In this document: piece after piece, positions 43,086 through 50,685 of the stretch
Position numbering within the stretch: the stretch's first letter is position 1
How the letters are laid out: every line of letters starts with the position of its first letter
Source of the DNA: UBA4877 sp002399285
GTDB lineage: Bacteria > Bacillota > Thermoanaerobacteria > Thermoanaerobacterales > UBA4877
NCBI GenBank assembly: GCA_036771835.1
Contig: DAIPGN010000003.1
Coordinates: forward strand, 1 to 64,000
Length of the DNA: 64,000 nt
Direction of reading: 5' to 3'
Translations under genes and position numbers: made by a program
Notes under the pieces: model-generated
Told to the model about the DNA's origin: nothing
Database searches by the model: none
Seen by the model: only the letters and a program-made list of their open reading frames with translations

Positions 43086-43625
43086 TCACACGGTATGATT
43101 TTTATTTTCATCCTTCAGGATCGCAAAGACGTTTTTCAGCTCACCTGCCAACAGCAGAACGGCGGGTACCGCGATAAGCAGTATAAAGCCCCACATGCTC
43201 CTGGCGAACCTGGCCACGTACCCTCCGTAGGGTATCCTGAACATATATTTGCCTACGATCTGCCCGCGGTCCACGGGCTCGTCATCCTCCACATTGTTCG
43301 CATCGCCCTTTGTCTTGAACACCTCGCTGCTGCCGTCCTGCGCTATTTCGGCTATCCTGTGGGTGACCAGTACGCTTTTTTCCCTAAAGGTGATCACGTC
43401 GCCCTGTTTTATTTCCCCTTTGGGCGGAGCCACCACTATCACGTCTCCCGGCTCAAATGCCGGACTCATGCTGCCGGAAAGCACCGTCAGCATCTTATAG
43501 CCCATGACGGAGGCGATCCCGTCGGGATTTCTTCTTCCCTGTACCGCCAGTATCACGGCAAGGATCATTATCACTATCAATATCGCCGAAACAATATTGC
43601 CTGCTAGATGGAGAAATTTTTTCAT
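43086..43625 (-). CDS. sipW: SipW-type (ER-like) signal peptidase I
   Basis: A 179-residue membrane protease with an N-terminal helix (8-28), the serine nucleophile in LSGSMSPAFEPGD (about residue 52) and VTHRIAEI, where His replaces the usual general-base Lys, as in SipW and eukaryal signal peptidases. A second helix lies near the C-terminus (about 143-165). SipW enzymes process TasA-type proteins; two substrates follow in the operon. GAGGGGG precedes ATG. A c-di-GMP-II riboswitch lies upstream. Confidence 0.92.
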   Translation of the reverse strand: MKKFLHLAGNIVSAILIVIMILAVILAVQGRRNPDGIASVMGYKMLTVLSGSMSPAFEPGDVIVVAPPKGEIKQGDVITFREKSVLVTHRIAEIAQDGSSEVFKTKGDANNVEDDEPVDRGQIVGKYMFRIPYGGYVARFARSMWGFILLIAVPAVLLLAGELKNVFAILKDENKNHTV

Positions 43626-43733
43626 CGTCTTCCCCCTCGTCTGCCGTTATTAATTTAATATTAATGTATTATCTTTCAAATCTTTATACTATGTATATAG
43701 ATATTCTATTATTTCTAAACTTATTCCCAAAAT

Positions 43734-43840
43734 AAAAACCCAATCTAAAAAATAGATTGGGTCGGTTGCACCATTGACTGCGCAAATCTAAAGGTGCCCA
43801 TTTTTTAAGGATTTGCGTCATCGTCTCCCGGTATTGACTT
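43734..43840 (-). promoter_or_regulatory. c-di-GMP-II riboswitch with terminator, upstream of sipW
   Basis: The minus strand carries the class II hallmarks GGGCAC ... GTGCAACCGACC (43759-43798), with the preceding GCAAATCC/ATTTGCGC elements. The aptamer end overlaps an intrinsic terminator CCCAATCT-A-T6-AGATTGGG-TTTTTATTTT (43734-43761), so ligand binding should decide terminator formation. First gene downstream is sipW, 109 nt away. Confidence 0.88.
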
Positions 43841-43979
43841 TTTATCTAGCTTGATTCAGATTGTAAATCGTATCAAGGAAAAATTTTGTCGTATCAGGAT
43901 GCGTTAATAGATATATTATCTGCCACATTAATACATATTATACAATGAAGTGACAAAAATGGCAATAATATTTTTAAAA

Positions 43980-44825
43980 TTATATTTGCTGCGATATGTT
44001 ATATATATTATTTGCAGCATTATTGTCGAAATAATCCTTTCCCGTGGTCGATGCCAGAGTGGCATCGGCATTTATCCATTTCCCCTCATCGGAAATATAA
44101 AATTCATTCCAGGCATGATAGCCGGTGGCACCGTCGGAGTCGACCTCTCCCTCGACTAATTTTGTCTCAAGTCCGGCGGCCCGTCCCAGGGCGGCCGTCA
44201 ATGCCGCATAGTCGAAGCAGACGCCCTTGCCGGTCTTTAATGCGTTGACCGCACCGTATTCATTGTCATAGTCATTTTGTCTTTGGCTTTCGAGTTTTTT
44301 ATAGTCATACTCCATGTTATCCTTCACCCAGTCATAGATCGCCTTAGCCTTTTCCCTGTCGGTATTCAAACCCTCGGTGAGCTGTCCGGCCAATTTGATT
44401 ATACCGTCGTCGCCGCTCTCAATGTACTTTCCCGGCACCTTGAACCTGTTTGCTCCGGTCGCATTCTCCACAGTAAGGCCGGGCCCGTAGCTATATTTCC
44501 TGTCGTACTCATGCACCATCACGTCCAGCCTGTAGCTTCCCTTACCCTCGGTCAGCCATATGTCCTCATCAAAGGCCCCATTCTTTAGGGATACGTCATA
44601 CCATTCCCTCTTATCGTCCTTGGTCAAAAGTATCTTTATATCGTCCTTGTCGGTCTTTCCGCTTATCCGTACCATTCCGTCCGCCTCATCGGAGGGCAGT
44701 CCGGCTATGGTAACGCCGTTTTTGGTTATGTTCTCCGGCTCTCCTGCATAGACATTGCCGGAATTTGCGCAAATCAAGATGAAAACACAGCAGAGCAGCA
44801 AAGCAGCCTTAAAACCCCGCTTCAT
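43980..44825 (-). CDS. Exported transglutaminase-like (papain-like) protein
   Basis: About 281 residues: signal peptide (3-28), a beta-rich N-terminal domain (30-150) and a transglutaminase-like domain (about 165-275) with the triad in GVCFDYA (Cys), GYHAWNEF (His) and NADAT (Asp). It could be a wall- or surface-acting protease or cross-linking enzyme. The frame extends 32 codons further to 44921, but that part is the second c-di-GMP riboswitch; ATG 44825 has GGGGGA 7 nt upstream and starts a proper signal peptide. The second riboswitch ends just before its ribosome-binding site. Confidence 0.88.
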   Translation of the reverse strand: MKRGFKAALLLCCVFILICANSGNVYAGEPENITKNGVTIAGLPSDEADGMVRISGKTDKDDIKILLTKDDKREWYDVSLKNGAFDEDIWLTEGKGSYRLDVMVHEYDRKYSYGPGLTVENATGANRFKVPGKYIESGDDGIIKLAGQLTEGLNTDREKAKAIYDWVKDNMEYDYKKLESQRQNDYDNEYGAVNALKTGKGVCFDYAALTAALGRAAGLETKLVEGEVDSDGATGYHAWNEFYISDEGKWINADATLASTTGKDYFDNNAANNIYNISQQI

Positions 44826-44834
44826 TCGTAGATC

Positions 44835-44927
44835 CCCCTTTTTCGGCAGCCCGTCCATCAATAGTGCGATGCGCACCTTAGACCGTAGCTTTGCGTCTCC
44901 GCCTTTCGGCGGGTTTGCCATTATCGA
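44835..44927 (-). promoter_or_regulatory. Second (proximal) c-di-GMP-I riboswitch
   Basis: Minus strand GGCAAACCCGCCGAAAGGCG, then GGAGACGCAAAG, the tetraloop-receptor-like GTCTAAGG, and GATGG ... GGGCTGCCGA. All GEMM-I landmarks (GAAA tetraloop, ACGCAAAG, CTAAGG, final GCCGA) are present. It ends a few nt before the GGGGGA ribosome-binding site, which fits translational control. Confidence 0.88.
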
Positions 44928-44932
44928 AAGGT

Positions 44933-44967
44933 AAAAAAATCCTGCTCCGGATCACCGAAACAGGATT
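44933..44967 (-). terminator. Intrinsic terminator between the two c-di-GMP-I riboswitches
   Basis: Minus strand AATCCTG ... CAGGATT followed by T6-7. Some extra pairing lies in the loop (TTTCGG/CCGGAG region). It serves as the expression platform of the distal riboswitch. Confidence 0.85.
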
Positions 44968-44988
44968 CTGTCTTCCATATATGCATCT

Positions 44989-45070
44989 TCGGTAACCCGG
45001 CTGCCATTGTCCCAAGACCTTAGGCCCGCAGTTTTGCGTCTCCGCCTTTCGGCGGATTTGCTATTATCGG
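44989..45070 (-). promoter_or_regulatory. First (distal) c-di-GMP-I riboswitch
   Basis: Minus strand GCAAATCCGCCGAAAGGCGG, then AGACGCAAAAC, GGGCCTAAGG and ATGGCAGCCGGGTTACCGA, a very close match to the GEMM-I consensus with GAAA tetraloop and receptor. It is followed by a terminator. Confidence 0.93.
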
Positions 45071-45093
45071 TATGCAGTTTTTTTCACAATTAA

Positions 45094-45122
45094 ATTATCT
45101 CACAAATATTTAAAACTGTAAA
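45094..45122 (-). promoter_or_regulatory. Promoter of the tandem-riboswitch transcript
   Basis: Minus strand TTTACA (45117-45122), 17-bp spacer, GATAAT (45094-45099), about 25 nt before the first aptamer. Confidence 0.65.
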
Positions 45123-45132
45123 TATATTTTTC

Positions 45133-48100
45133 CTATCTTAAATATATGCACTCCTTTATCTCTGTCTGCGGCAATCTGATCTCTCTGCCGAAGGCCTTCG
45201 CCATAAGGGAAATGACCTCCATACCGTCTATACCGTCTATGGCTCTCTTTAAAGTCCTTCTGCCAAAATCGGTGTCCATAGAGCCCTGTTCTTCCAGCGG
45301 CGAAGCGAACGGAATGACAATCTTTGCCAGAGGTCTCAGATCCTTCTCCGCGGGAGTGATATCTATGAGCATATCCAGCTTGGCGAGCGCCAGCGGATTA
45401 AGACCGTCGATATTGCCCACGGTTATCAGTCCCGCTATCTGTCCTTCGCCGATCATCCTGCCCAGCTCATCTTGGGTCACCGCATCATAGCCCATGGCTT
45501 CCAGTCCGCGTACATTGACGCCGTCCCTTACGGGGATGCGCAGTACGTCGGACCGCAGCTCCAGAATGCCGCCCGTCCTGCCGGCGCTGTTCTCATGATA
45601 TACGAGGCACGGTCTTTTAGCCTGCTTTAAGGATTCCTCATCGTAATCCTCTTTATAGTGCTTAGCGCCTCTCTTCTCGGCCTTCCTTATCCAATAATAC
45701 ACCTGGGGATAATCGCGCATCTCCAAGCCTTCGGTGATTATGACGTCCGCCATCTCCATGTTTTTCAGCGTGACGGCGTCCGCCTCTATATCCCCGCCGG
45801 GAACAAAGAACTTATCGTCCAGCACATATCCCTCGAAGGCCTGCCTTAAGGCCAGGCCCTCCTCGTTCGTCAGCGAAGGGGATGCCAACAATGCCAGCTT
45901 GCCGGCGTTTGCCGAATTGAACCTAACGATCTCCTTGGCCGCGGTCCTTACGGCATCCTCCATGGAAATCTCCTTCAAATTCCCATCCGCCCTCATCATA
46001 GGCTGCTCCACCGCATACCTGCCGTTTATCCAGTCAAAGCCAAAGCTGCCCTTTTCGCACAGCAGGGCCTCGTCCAGAGGACCTTCCGCCCGCGGCTCGA
46101 TCCTCATTATCATCTGTCCGCGGGTCTCCACGGTGACGGGGCAGGCCAGGCCGCATCCCGTGCATGTGGTATCCGTCTTCTTTACCCTGACCGGCACAGG
46201 CTTGGCATTTCTGTTCACGCTCATTATGGCGCCCGTCGGGCATACATAGGCGCACTGACCGCACATTATGCACGTGGAATCGCTCAGCAGCTTTTCAAAC
46301 TCCGGCTTGGTGGTCGCCTCGAAGCCTCTCTTCACATAGCCCAGCGTGGAAACTCCCGACATCTCGTCGCAGACCCTTACGCACAGTCCGCACAGTATAC
46401 ATTTGTTCGGATCTCTCAGTATATCCGCCGAAGAATAATCCTTGTCCCTCTTGGGCTTCAAGCCGGGCAGACTCTGCGGGTCGACGTCATACATATTGGA
46501 GTATTGATACAGCTTGCATTCGAAATAATCCAGGCAGCCGCACTCCAAACATCTGGCACCCTCTTCCCTGGCCGACTGCTCGTCGAAGGTGGCGAGATAC
46601 TCTCCGAAATTGTCCCTGCGCACGTCCGCATTCTTTATCTCAGGCTGCTTCCGGGCTATCTTTTCCCTTCCGGCAAGGTCTTCGGGGGTGATATCCTCCT
46701 GTTTTACGAGATAGGGCTGCGCAGTCGGAACAAGTCTGCCGCTCAGGCAGCCCTCTATAGCCCGGGCCGCCTCTTTGCCCGTGGCTATCGCCCTCACGGC
46801 TATATCCGGTCCGGTCACGGCATCTCCCGCGGCAAATACATAGGGGATACTAGTCCTGTAGGTCCCCGCTTCCGTCACTATCCTGTTTCTGTTTATTGCG
46901 ACGCCCTCTAAGCCGTCTGCGTCTATCTGCTGGCCTATGGCCGCTACGCAGGTATCGGCCGCGATATATATCTCCTCACCGGGTATCGGCACGGGAGACC
47001 TTCTGCCCGAGGCGTCCGGCTGCCCCAGCTGCATCTTCTGGAAGTTGACCCCCGTCATCCTTCCGCCGCTGGATATGACTTCCTTCGGCCCGGCAAGGTA
47101 TAGAAACTTTACGCCCTCCTGCTCCGCTTCCTCTATCTCTTCCGCCCTGGCGGGCATTTCGTTCTTTGTCCTCCTGTAGGCCACGGTGACCTCTTCGGCC
47201 CCCATCCGTACCGCCGTCCGAGCGGCATCCATCGCCGTATTTCCTCCGCCCACCACTATGACCTTGCGTCCCAGGGCCACAGGCTGATTCATGGCGACCA
47301 TTCTCAAAAGCTCGATGCCTCCCATGACGCCTTCCGCATCGTCTCCCGGTGCTCTCATGCCGCTGCTCTTCTGAGCCCCAACTGCCAAAAGCACCGCGTC
47401 GAACCCCTGACTCCTCAATGAATCAATGGTAAAGTCCCGGCCCAAGACCATGCCGGTCCTTATATCCAGCCCGACATCCTCTATCGAGGATATCTCCCTG
47501 GCAAGTACCGATTTGGGAAGCCGGTATTCGGGTATGCCGTATCTCAGCATACCGCCGGTATCCGGCATCTTTTCAAATATGGTCACGGCATAGCCGTCTC
47601 TCTTCAGGAAATATCCGGCCGACAGTCCCGCAGGACCTGCTCCGATAATGGCGACTCTCATTCCGTTGGGCTGCTTTACCTCGGGAACATACGGCCTGGC
47701 CGACGCCAGATCGTAGTCGCCGGCAAACCTCTTGAGGTTGCATATGGATACCGGCTCGTCCACCAAGTCCCTCCTGCACTTTTCCTCGCAGGGATGCGGA
47801 CATATCCTTCCAACGCTGGCCGGCAGCGGCACAGTCTCCTTTATCAGCTTTACCGCCTCTTCATACTGGCCGCTACTGATGAGCGCCGCATATCCCTGGG
47901 CGTCGCAGTGTGTAGGACACGCGATGACGCAGGGCGGCCTGCAGTCTCCCCTGTGCTCCGAAAGCAATAATTCCAAGGTGAATTTTCTTGCGTCCGTCAC
48001 TCTCTTGGTATTCGTATGCACAGTCATACCGTCGGCAGCCTCGGTGGCGCAGGATCTCAAGAGCTTCCTGTTGCCCTCCACCTCCACCACGCACATGCCG

Positions 48101-48234
48101 CATGAGCCGTATGGCTCCAAGCGGCCGTCATAGCAGAGGGTAGGTATATCCACGCCGTTTTGCCGGGCGATCTCCAGGATCGTCTGCCCCTTATGACCGC
48201 TTACCTCTTTCCCATCTATGTTAAGTCTTATCAT
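45133..48234 (-). CDS. Large FeS-flavoprotein subunit of an electron-bifurcating transhydrogenase (StnC-like)
   Basis: A 1033-residue fusion: [2Fe-2S] ferredoxin domain (1-75; CYDGRLEPYGSCGMC), NuoG-type Cys/His FeS region (about 95-125), then a GltD/NfnB-like domain with FeS ligands (RICPHPCEEKC) and two dinucleotide folds (VAIIGAGPAGLSAGY about 195; VIVVGGGNTAMDAAR about 325). Two 4Fe-4S motifs follow (CILCGLCVRVC, CIMCGQCAYVC), then a molybdopterin-oxidoreductase-like C-terminus (700-1033). With the NuoF and NuoE partners it matches the Sporomusa-type Nfn (Stn) that links NADH, NADPH and ferredoxin. A formate dehydrogenase reading is less likely because the last domain is short (about 330 residues). 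Confidence 0.82.
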   Translation of the reverse strand: MIRLNIDGKEVSGHKGQTILEIARQNGVDIPTLCYDGRLEPYGSCGMCVVEVEGNRKLLRSCATEAADGMTVHTNTKRVTDARKFTLELLLSEHRGDCRPPCVIACPTHCDAQGYAALISSGQYEEAVKLIKETVPLPASVGRICPHPCEEKCRRDLVDEPVSICNLKRFAGDYDLASARPYVPEVKQPNGMRVAIIGAGPAGLSAGYFLKRDGYAVTIFEKMPDTGGMLRYGIPEYRLPKSVLAREISSIEDVGLDIRTGMVLGRDFTIDSLRSQGFDAVLLAVGAQKSSGMRAPGDDAEGVMGGIELLRMVAMNQPVALGRKVIVVGGGNTAMDAARTAVRMGAEEVTVAYRRTKNEMPARAEEIEEAEQEGVKFLYLAGPKEVISSGGRMTGVNFQKMQLGQPDASGRRSPVPIPGEEIYIAADTCVAAIGQQIDADGLEGVAINRNRIVTEAGTYRTSIPYVFAAGDAVTGPDIAVRAIATGKEAARAIEGCLSGRLVPTAQPYLVKQEDITPEDLAGREKIARKQPEIKNADVRRDNFGEYLATFDEQSAREEGARCLECGCLDYFECKLYQYSNMYDVDPQSLPGLKPKRDKDYSSADILRDPNKCILCGLCVRVCDEMSGVSTLGYVKRGFEATTKPEFEKLLSDSTCIMCGQCAYVCPTGAIMSVNRNAKPVPVRVKKTDTTCTGCGLACPVTVETRGQMIMRIEPRAEGPLDEALLCEKGSFGFDWINGRYAVEQPMMRADGNLKEISMEDAVRTAAKEIVRFNSANAGKLALLASPSLTNEEGLALRQAFEGYVLDDKFFVPGGDIEADAVTLKNMEMADVIITEGLEMRDYPQVYYWIRKAEKRGAKHYKEDYDEESLKQAKRPCLVYHENSAGRTGGILELRSDVLRIPVRDGVNVRGLEAMGYDAVTQDELGRMIGEGQIAGLITVGNIDGLNPLALAKLDMLIDITPAEKDLRPLAKIVIPFASPLEEQGSMDTDFGRRTLKRAIDGIDGMEVISLMAKAFGREIRLPQTEIKECIYLR

Positions 48235-48250
48235 TATCTCGTATCCCCCC

Positions 48251-50011
48251 TTAGCTTATAACAACTGCATCAAAGTTGCATACGTCATAGCATGTATGGC
48301 ATTTGGTGCACTTATCAGGATCTATATGGTACGTCTTTTTCGGCTCGCCGGATATGGCATGAGAGGTGCACTTGCGTGCGCACAGTCCGCAGCCCACGCA
48401 TTTATCCGGGTCTATGGAAAAGTGTATCAGCTGCTTGCATCTGCCTCCGGGACATTTCTTTTCCTTTATATGAGCCTCATATTCATCCCTGAAATACCTT
48501 ATGGTAGTGAGTATCGGGTTGGGCGCGGTCTGCCCCAGTCCGCACAGGGCCGTGTCCTGCACCATGTGGGCCAGGCCTTCCAGCAGTTCTATGTCACCTT
48601 CCTGCCCATCCCCGGCGCATATCCTCTCCAGCACATCCAGCATGCGCCGCGTGCCCAGCCTGCACTGCGTGCACTTGCCGCAGGATTCTTTAACTATAAA
48701 GTCCATGAAGAACCTGGCGGTATCCACCATGCAGGTATCCTTGTCCATTACCACCATGCCGCCCGATCCCACTATGGCGCCCGTCTTGGTCAGGGATTCG
48801 TAGTCCACCGTGGTGTCCAGCAGGCTCTCGGGTATGCATCCCCCCGACGGCCCTCCCAGCTGCACCGCTTTGAACTCCTTGTCCTTCTTTATCCCTCCGC
48901 CTATATCGTATATTACCTCTCTCAGCGTCATTCCCATGGGTACCTCGACCAGTCCCCCGCGCTTTATCTTGCCCGTGAGGGCGAATACCTTCGTGCCCTT
49001 GGATTTCTCCGTGCCGTACGAGGCGTATTTATCTCCGCCGTTATTTATTATCCATGAGACGTTGGCTAAGGTCTCCACGTTGTTGATCACCGTAGGCTTC
49101 CTGCGGTATCCCGAGTAGGCGGGATACGGCGGCTTTAGTCTCGGCATCCCTCTCTTTCCCTCGAGGGATTCTATAAGGGCCGTCTCCTCGCCGCATACGA
49201 AGGCTCCCGCTCCCTGTCTTATCTTTATGTTGAAGCTGAAGTTCGTTCCGAACAGGTTATCTCCCAGATATCCCTTCTCCTGCGCCTGCTTTATGGCGGT
49301 CTTGAGCCTCTTGATAGCTATGGGGTATTCGGCCCTGGCATAGATTATGCCCTGCTCCGCCCCTATGGTGTAGCCCGCTATCATCATTCCTTCGAGAACG
49401 GCGTGGGGATCTCCTTCCAGCACGCTTCTGTCCATGAATGCCCCGGGATCTCCCTCGTCCGCGTTGCATATGATATACTTTGGAGTTCCGGGAGCTTCCC
49501 TGGTGTTTTTCCATTTCAACCATGTGGGGAATCCCGCTCCCCCTCTGCCCCTGAGGCCGGACTCCTTTATCTGCTCTATTATCTCGTAGGGGTCCATGGA
49601 GAGCGCCTTGCGTATGGCGGCGTATCCTCCCGCATCTATATAGTCCCGTATGTCTTCGGGGTTTATGACCCCGCAGTTTCTCAGCACTATCTTTACCTGT
49701 TTATCCTGATAGTTATCCGTCTTGCATTCGCCGCTGCTGTCCTTTACCGCCCACTTGAGCAAAGGTTTTCCCTCAATGATGTGGCTCTTGACTATTTCAC
49801 CTATCATATTGGGCTTTACGCTCCCGTAGGTCACCGTTCTTCCGTCTTCGCCGGTTATGTCCACCAAAGGTTCCTTGTAGCACATACCTACGCAGCCTGT
49901 GGGATATATCTCCACGTCCATGCCCTTGGTCTCTTCCGTCAGCTTGTCGTATACGGCCAGGCCGCCCGCCGCGATGCCGCAGCTTCCCAGCCCTACCCTT
50001 ATTTTATACAT
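48251..50011 (-). CDS. NuoF-like NADH-binding subunit (StnB/HydB-like)
   Basis: About 586 residues: N-terminal [2Fe-2S] thioredoxin-like domain, NuoF core with the NADH/FMN motifs GLRGRGGAGFPTWLKW and ICNADEGDPGAFMDR, the N3-type cluster motif ESCGKCTQCRLG (about 470), and two C-terminal 4Fe-4S motifs (CVGCGLCARKCTS, CTKCHTCYDVC). This plan is that of HydB/StnB flavoproteins; FMN is the bifurcation candidate. The start is ATG 50011 after AAGGGGG; the open frame continues into nuoE without basis. Five nt separate it from nuoE. Confidence 0.92.
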   Translation of the reverse strand: MYKIRVGLGSCGIAAGGLAVYDKLTEETKGMDVEIYPTGCVGMCYKEPLVDITGEDGRTVTYGSVKPNMIGEIVKSHIIEGKPLLKWAVKDSSGECKTDNYQDKQVKIVLRNCGVINPEDIRDYIDAGGYAAIRKALSMDPYEIIEQIKESGLRGRGGAGFPTWLKWKNTREAPGTPKYIICNADEGDPGAFMDRSVLEGDPHAVLEGMMIAGYTIGAEQGIIYARAEYPIAIKRLKTAIKQAQEKGYLGDNLFGTNFSFNIKIRQGAGAFVCGEETALIESLEGKRGMPRLKPPYPAYSGYRRKPTVINNVETLANVSWIINNGGDKYASYGTEKSKGTKVFALTGKIKRGGLVEVPMGMTLREVIYDIGGGIKKDKEFKAVQLGGPSGGCIPESLLDTTVDYESLTKTGAIVGSGGMVVMDKDTCMVDTARFFMDFIVKESCGKCTQCRLGTRRMLDVLERICAGDGQEGDIELLEGLAHMVQDTALCGLGQTAPNPILTTIRYFRDEYEAHIKEKKCPGGRCKQLIHFSIDPDKCVGCGLCARKCTSHAISGEPKKTYHIDPDKCTKCHTCYDVCNFDAVVIS

Positions 50012-50016
50012 ACGCC

Positions 50017-50508
50017 TTACCCCCTTGCCCTGTAATCGGCTATTATCTCTTTTACCCTGTCCAAGGTAAGCTGCCCGTAGGCCCGGCCGTTTATCATCAT
50101 CACCGGCGCCAGACTGCAGCATCCCAGGCATGCGACGCTCTCCAGCGTAAAGAGCTTGTCCGCGGTAGTGTCTCCCACCTTTATCTCCAGTTCATCCTCC
50201 AAAGCGGAGAGTATATTCTCCGACCCGTTGACATGACAGGCCGTTCCCTGACAACACATGATGAGGTTCTTGCCGACGGGTTTAAATCTGAACTGGGCAT
50301 AAAACGTAGCTACGCCGTAGACCTGGGCCTCGGATATATTCATGCTCTTGGCAATATACTTAAGTGCATCGGCAGGCAGGTAATTATATATCGCCTGAGT
50401 CTCCTGCAATACTGTTATAAGCGCCCCCCTGTCGTCCCCGTATTCCTCGATGACAGGCTGAATGAGAGAAAGATCCACTTCCTCCTGAAACTTTACCATT
50501 TCCGACAT
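50017..50508 (-). CDS. NuoE-like [2Fe-2S] subunit (StnA/HydC-like)
   Basis: A 163-residue thioredoxin-fold [2Fe-2S] protein with ligands in CCQGTACHVNG and ESVACLGCCSLAPV, as in NuoE. It passes electrons between the NuoF-like subunit and the rest. AAAGGGGG precedes ATG. First gene of the three-gene operon; no [FeFe]-hydrogenase gene follows, which argues against a Hyd complex. Confidence 0.94.
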   Translation of the reverse strand: MSEMVKFQEEVDLSLIQPVIEEYGDDRGALITVLQETQAIYNYLPADALKYIAKSMNISEAQVYGVATFYAQFRFKPVGKNLIMCCQGTACHVNGSENILSALEDELEIKVGDTTADKLFTLESVACLGCCSLAPVMMINGRAYGQLTLDRVKEIIADYRARG

Positions 50509-50663
50509 TTTGCATCCCCCTTTATGTGCGCGCTATTATATTAATACTACAAAAATTACCGCATTCCTGCTTTTATGAAAAAATCGTAATAAATTCCTGC
50601 AAATTGGCATCATGTTGACGGACGGCCCGGCATCCATAAACACACATCTATAATTATACCACA

Positions 50664-50680
50664 AAAATACCCGCAGATCG
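50664..50680 (-). terminator. Weak terminator after pruA
   Basis: Minus strand CCCG-ATCTG-CGGG followed by TATTTTTG. Short stem. Confidence 0.45.
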
Positions 50681-50685
50681 GGGTG

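Noticed and set aside
45133..48234. Catalytic formate dehydrogenase subunit
   Set aside because: The molybdopterin-oxidoreductase-like part is only about 330 residues and the GltD-like NADPH module dominates; the gene partners fit a transhydrogenase better.
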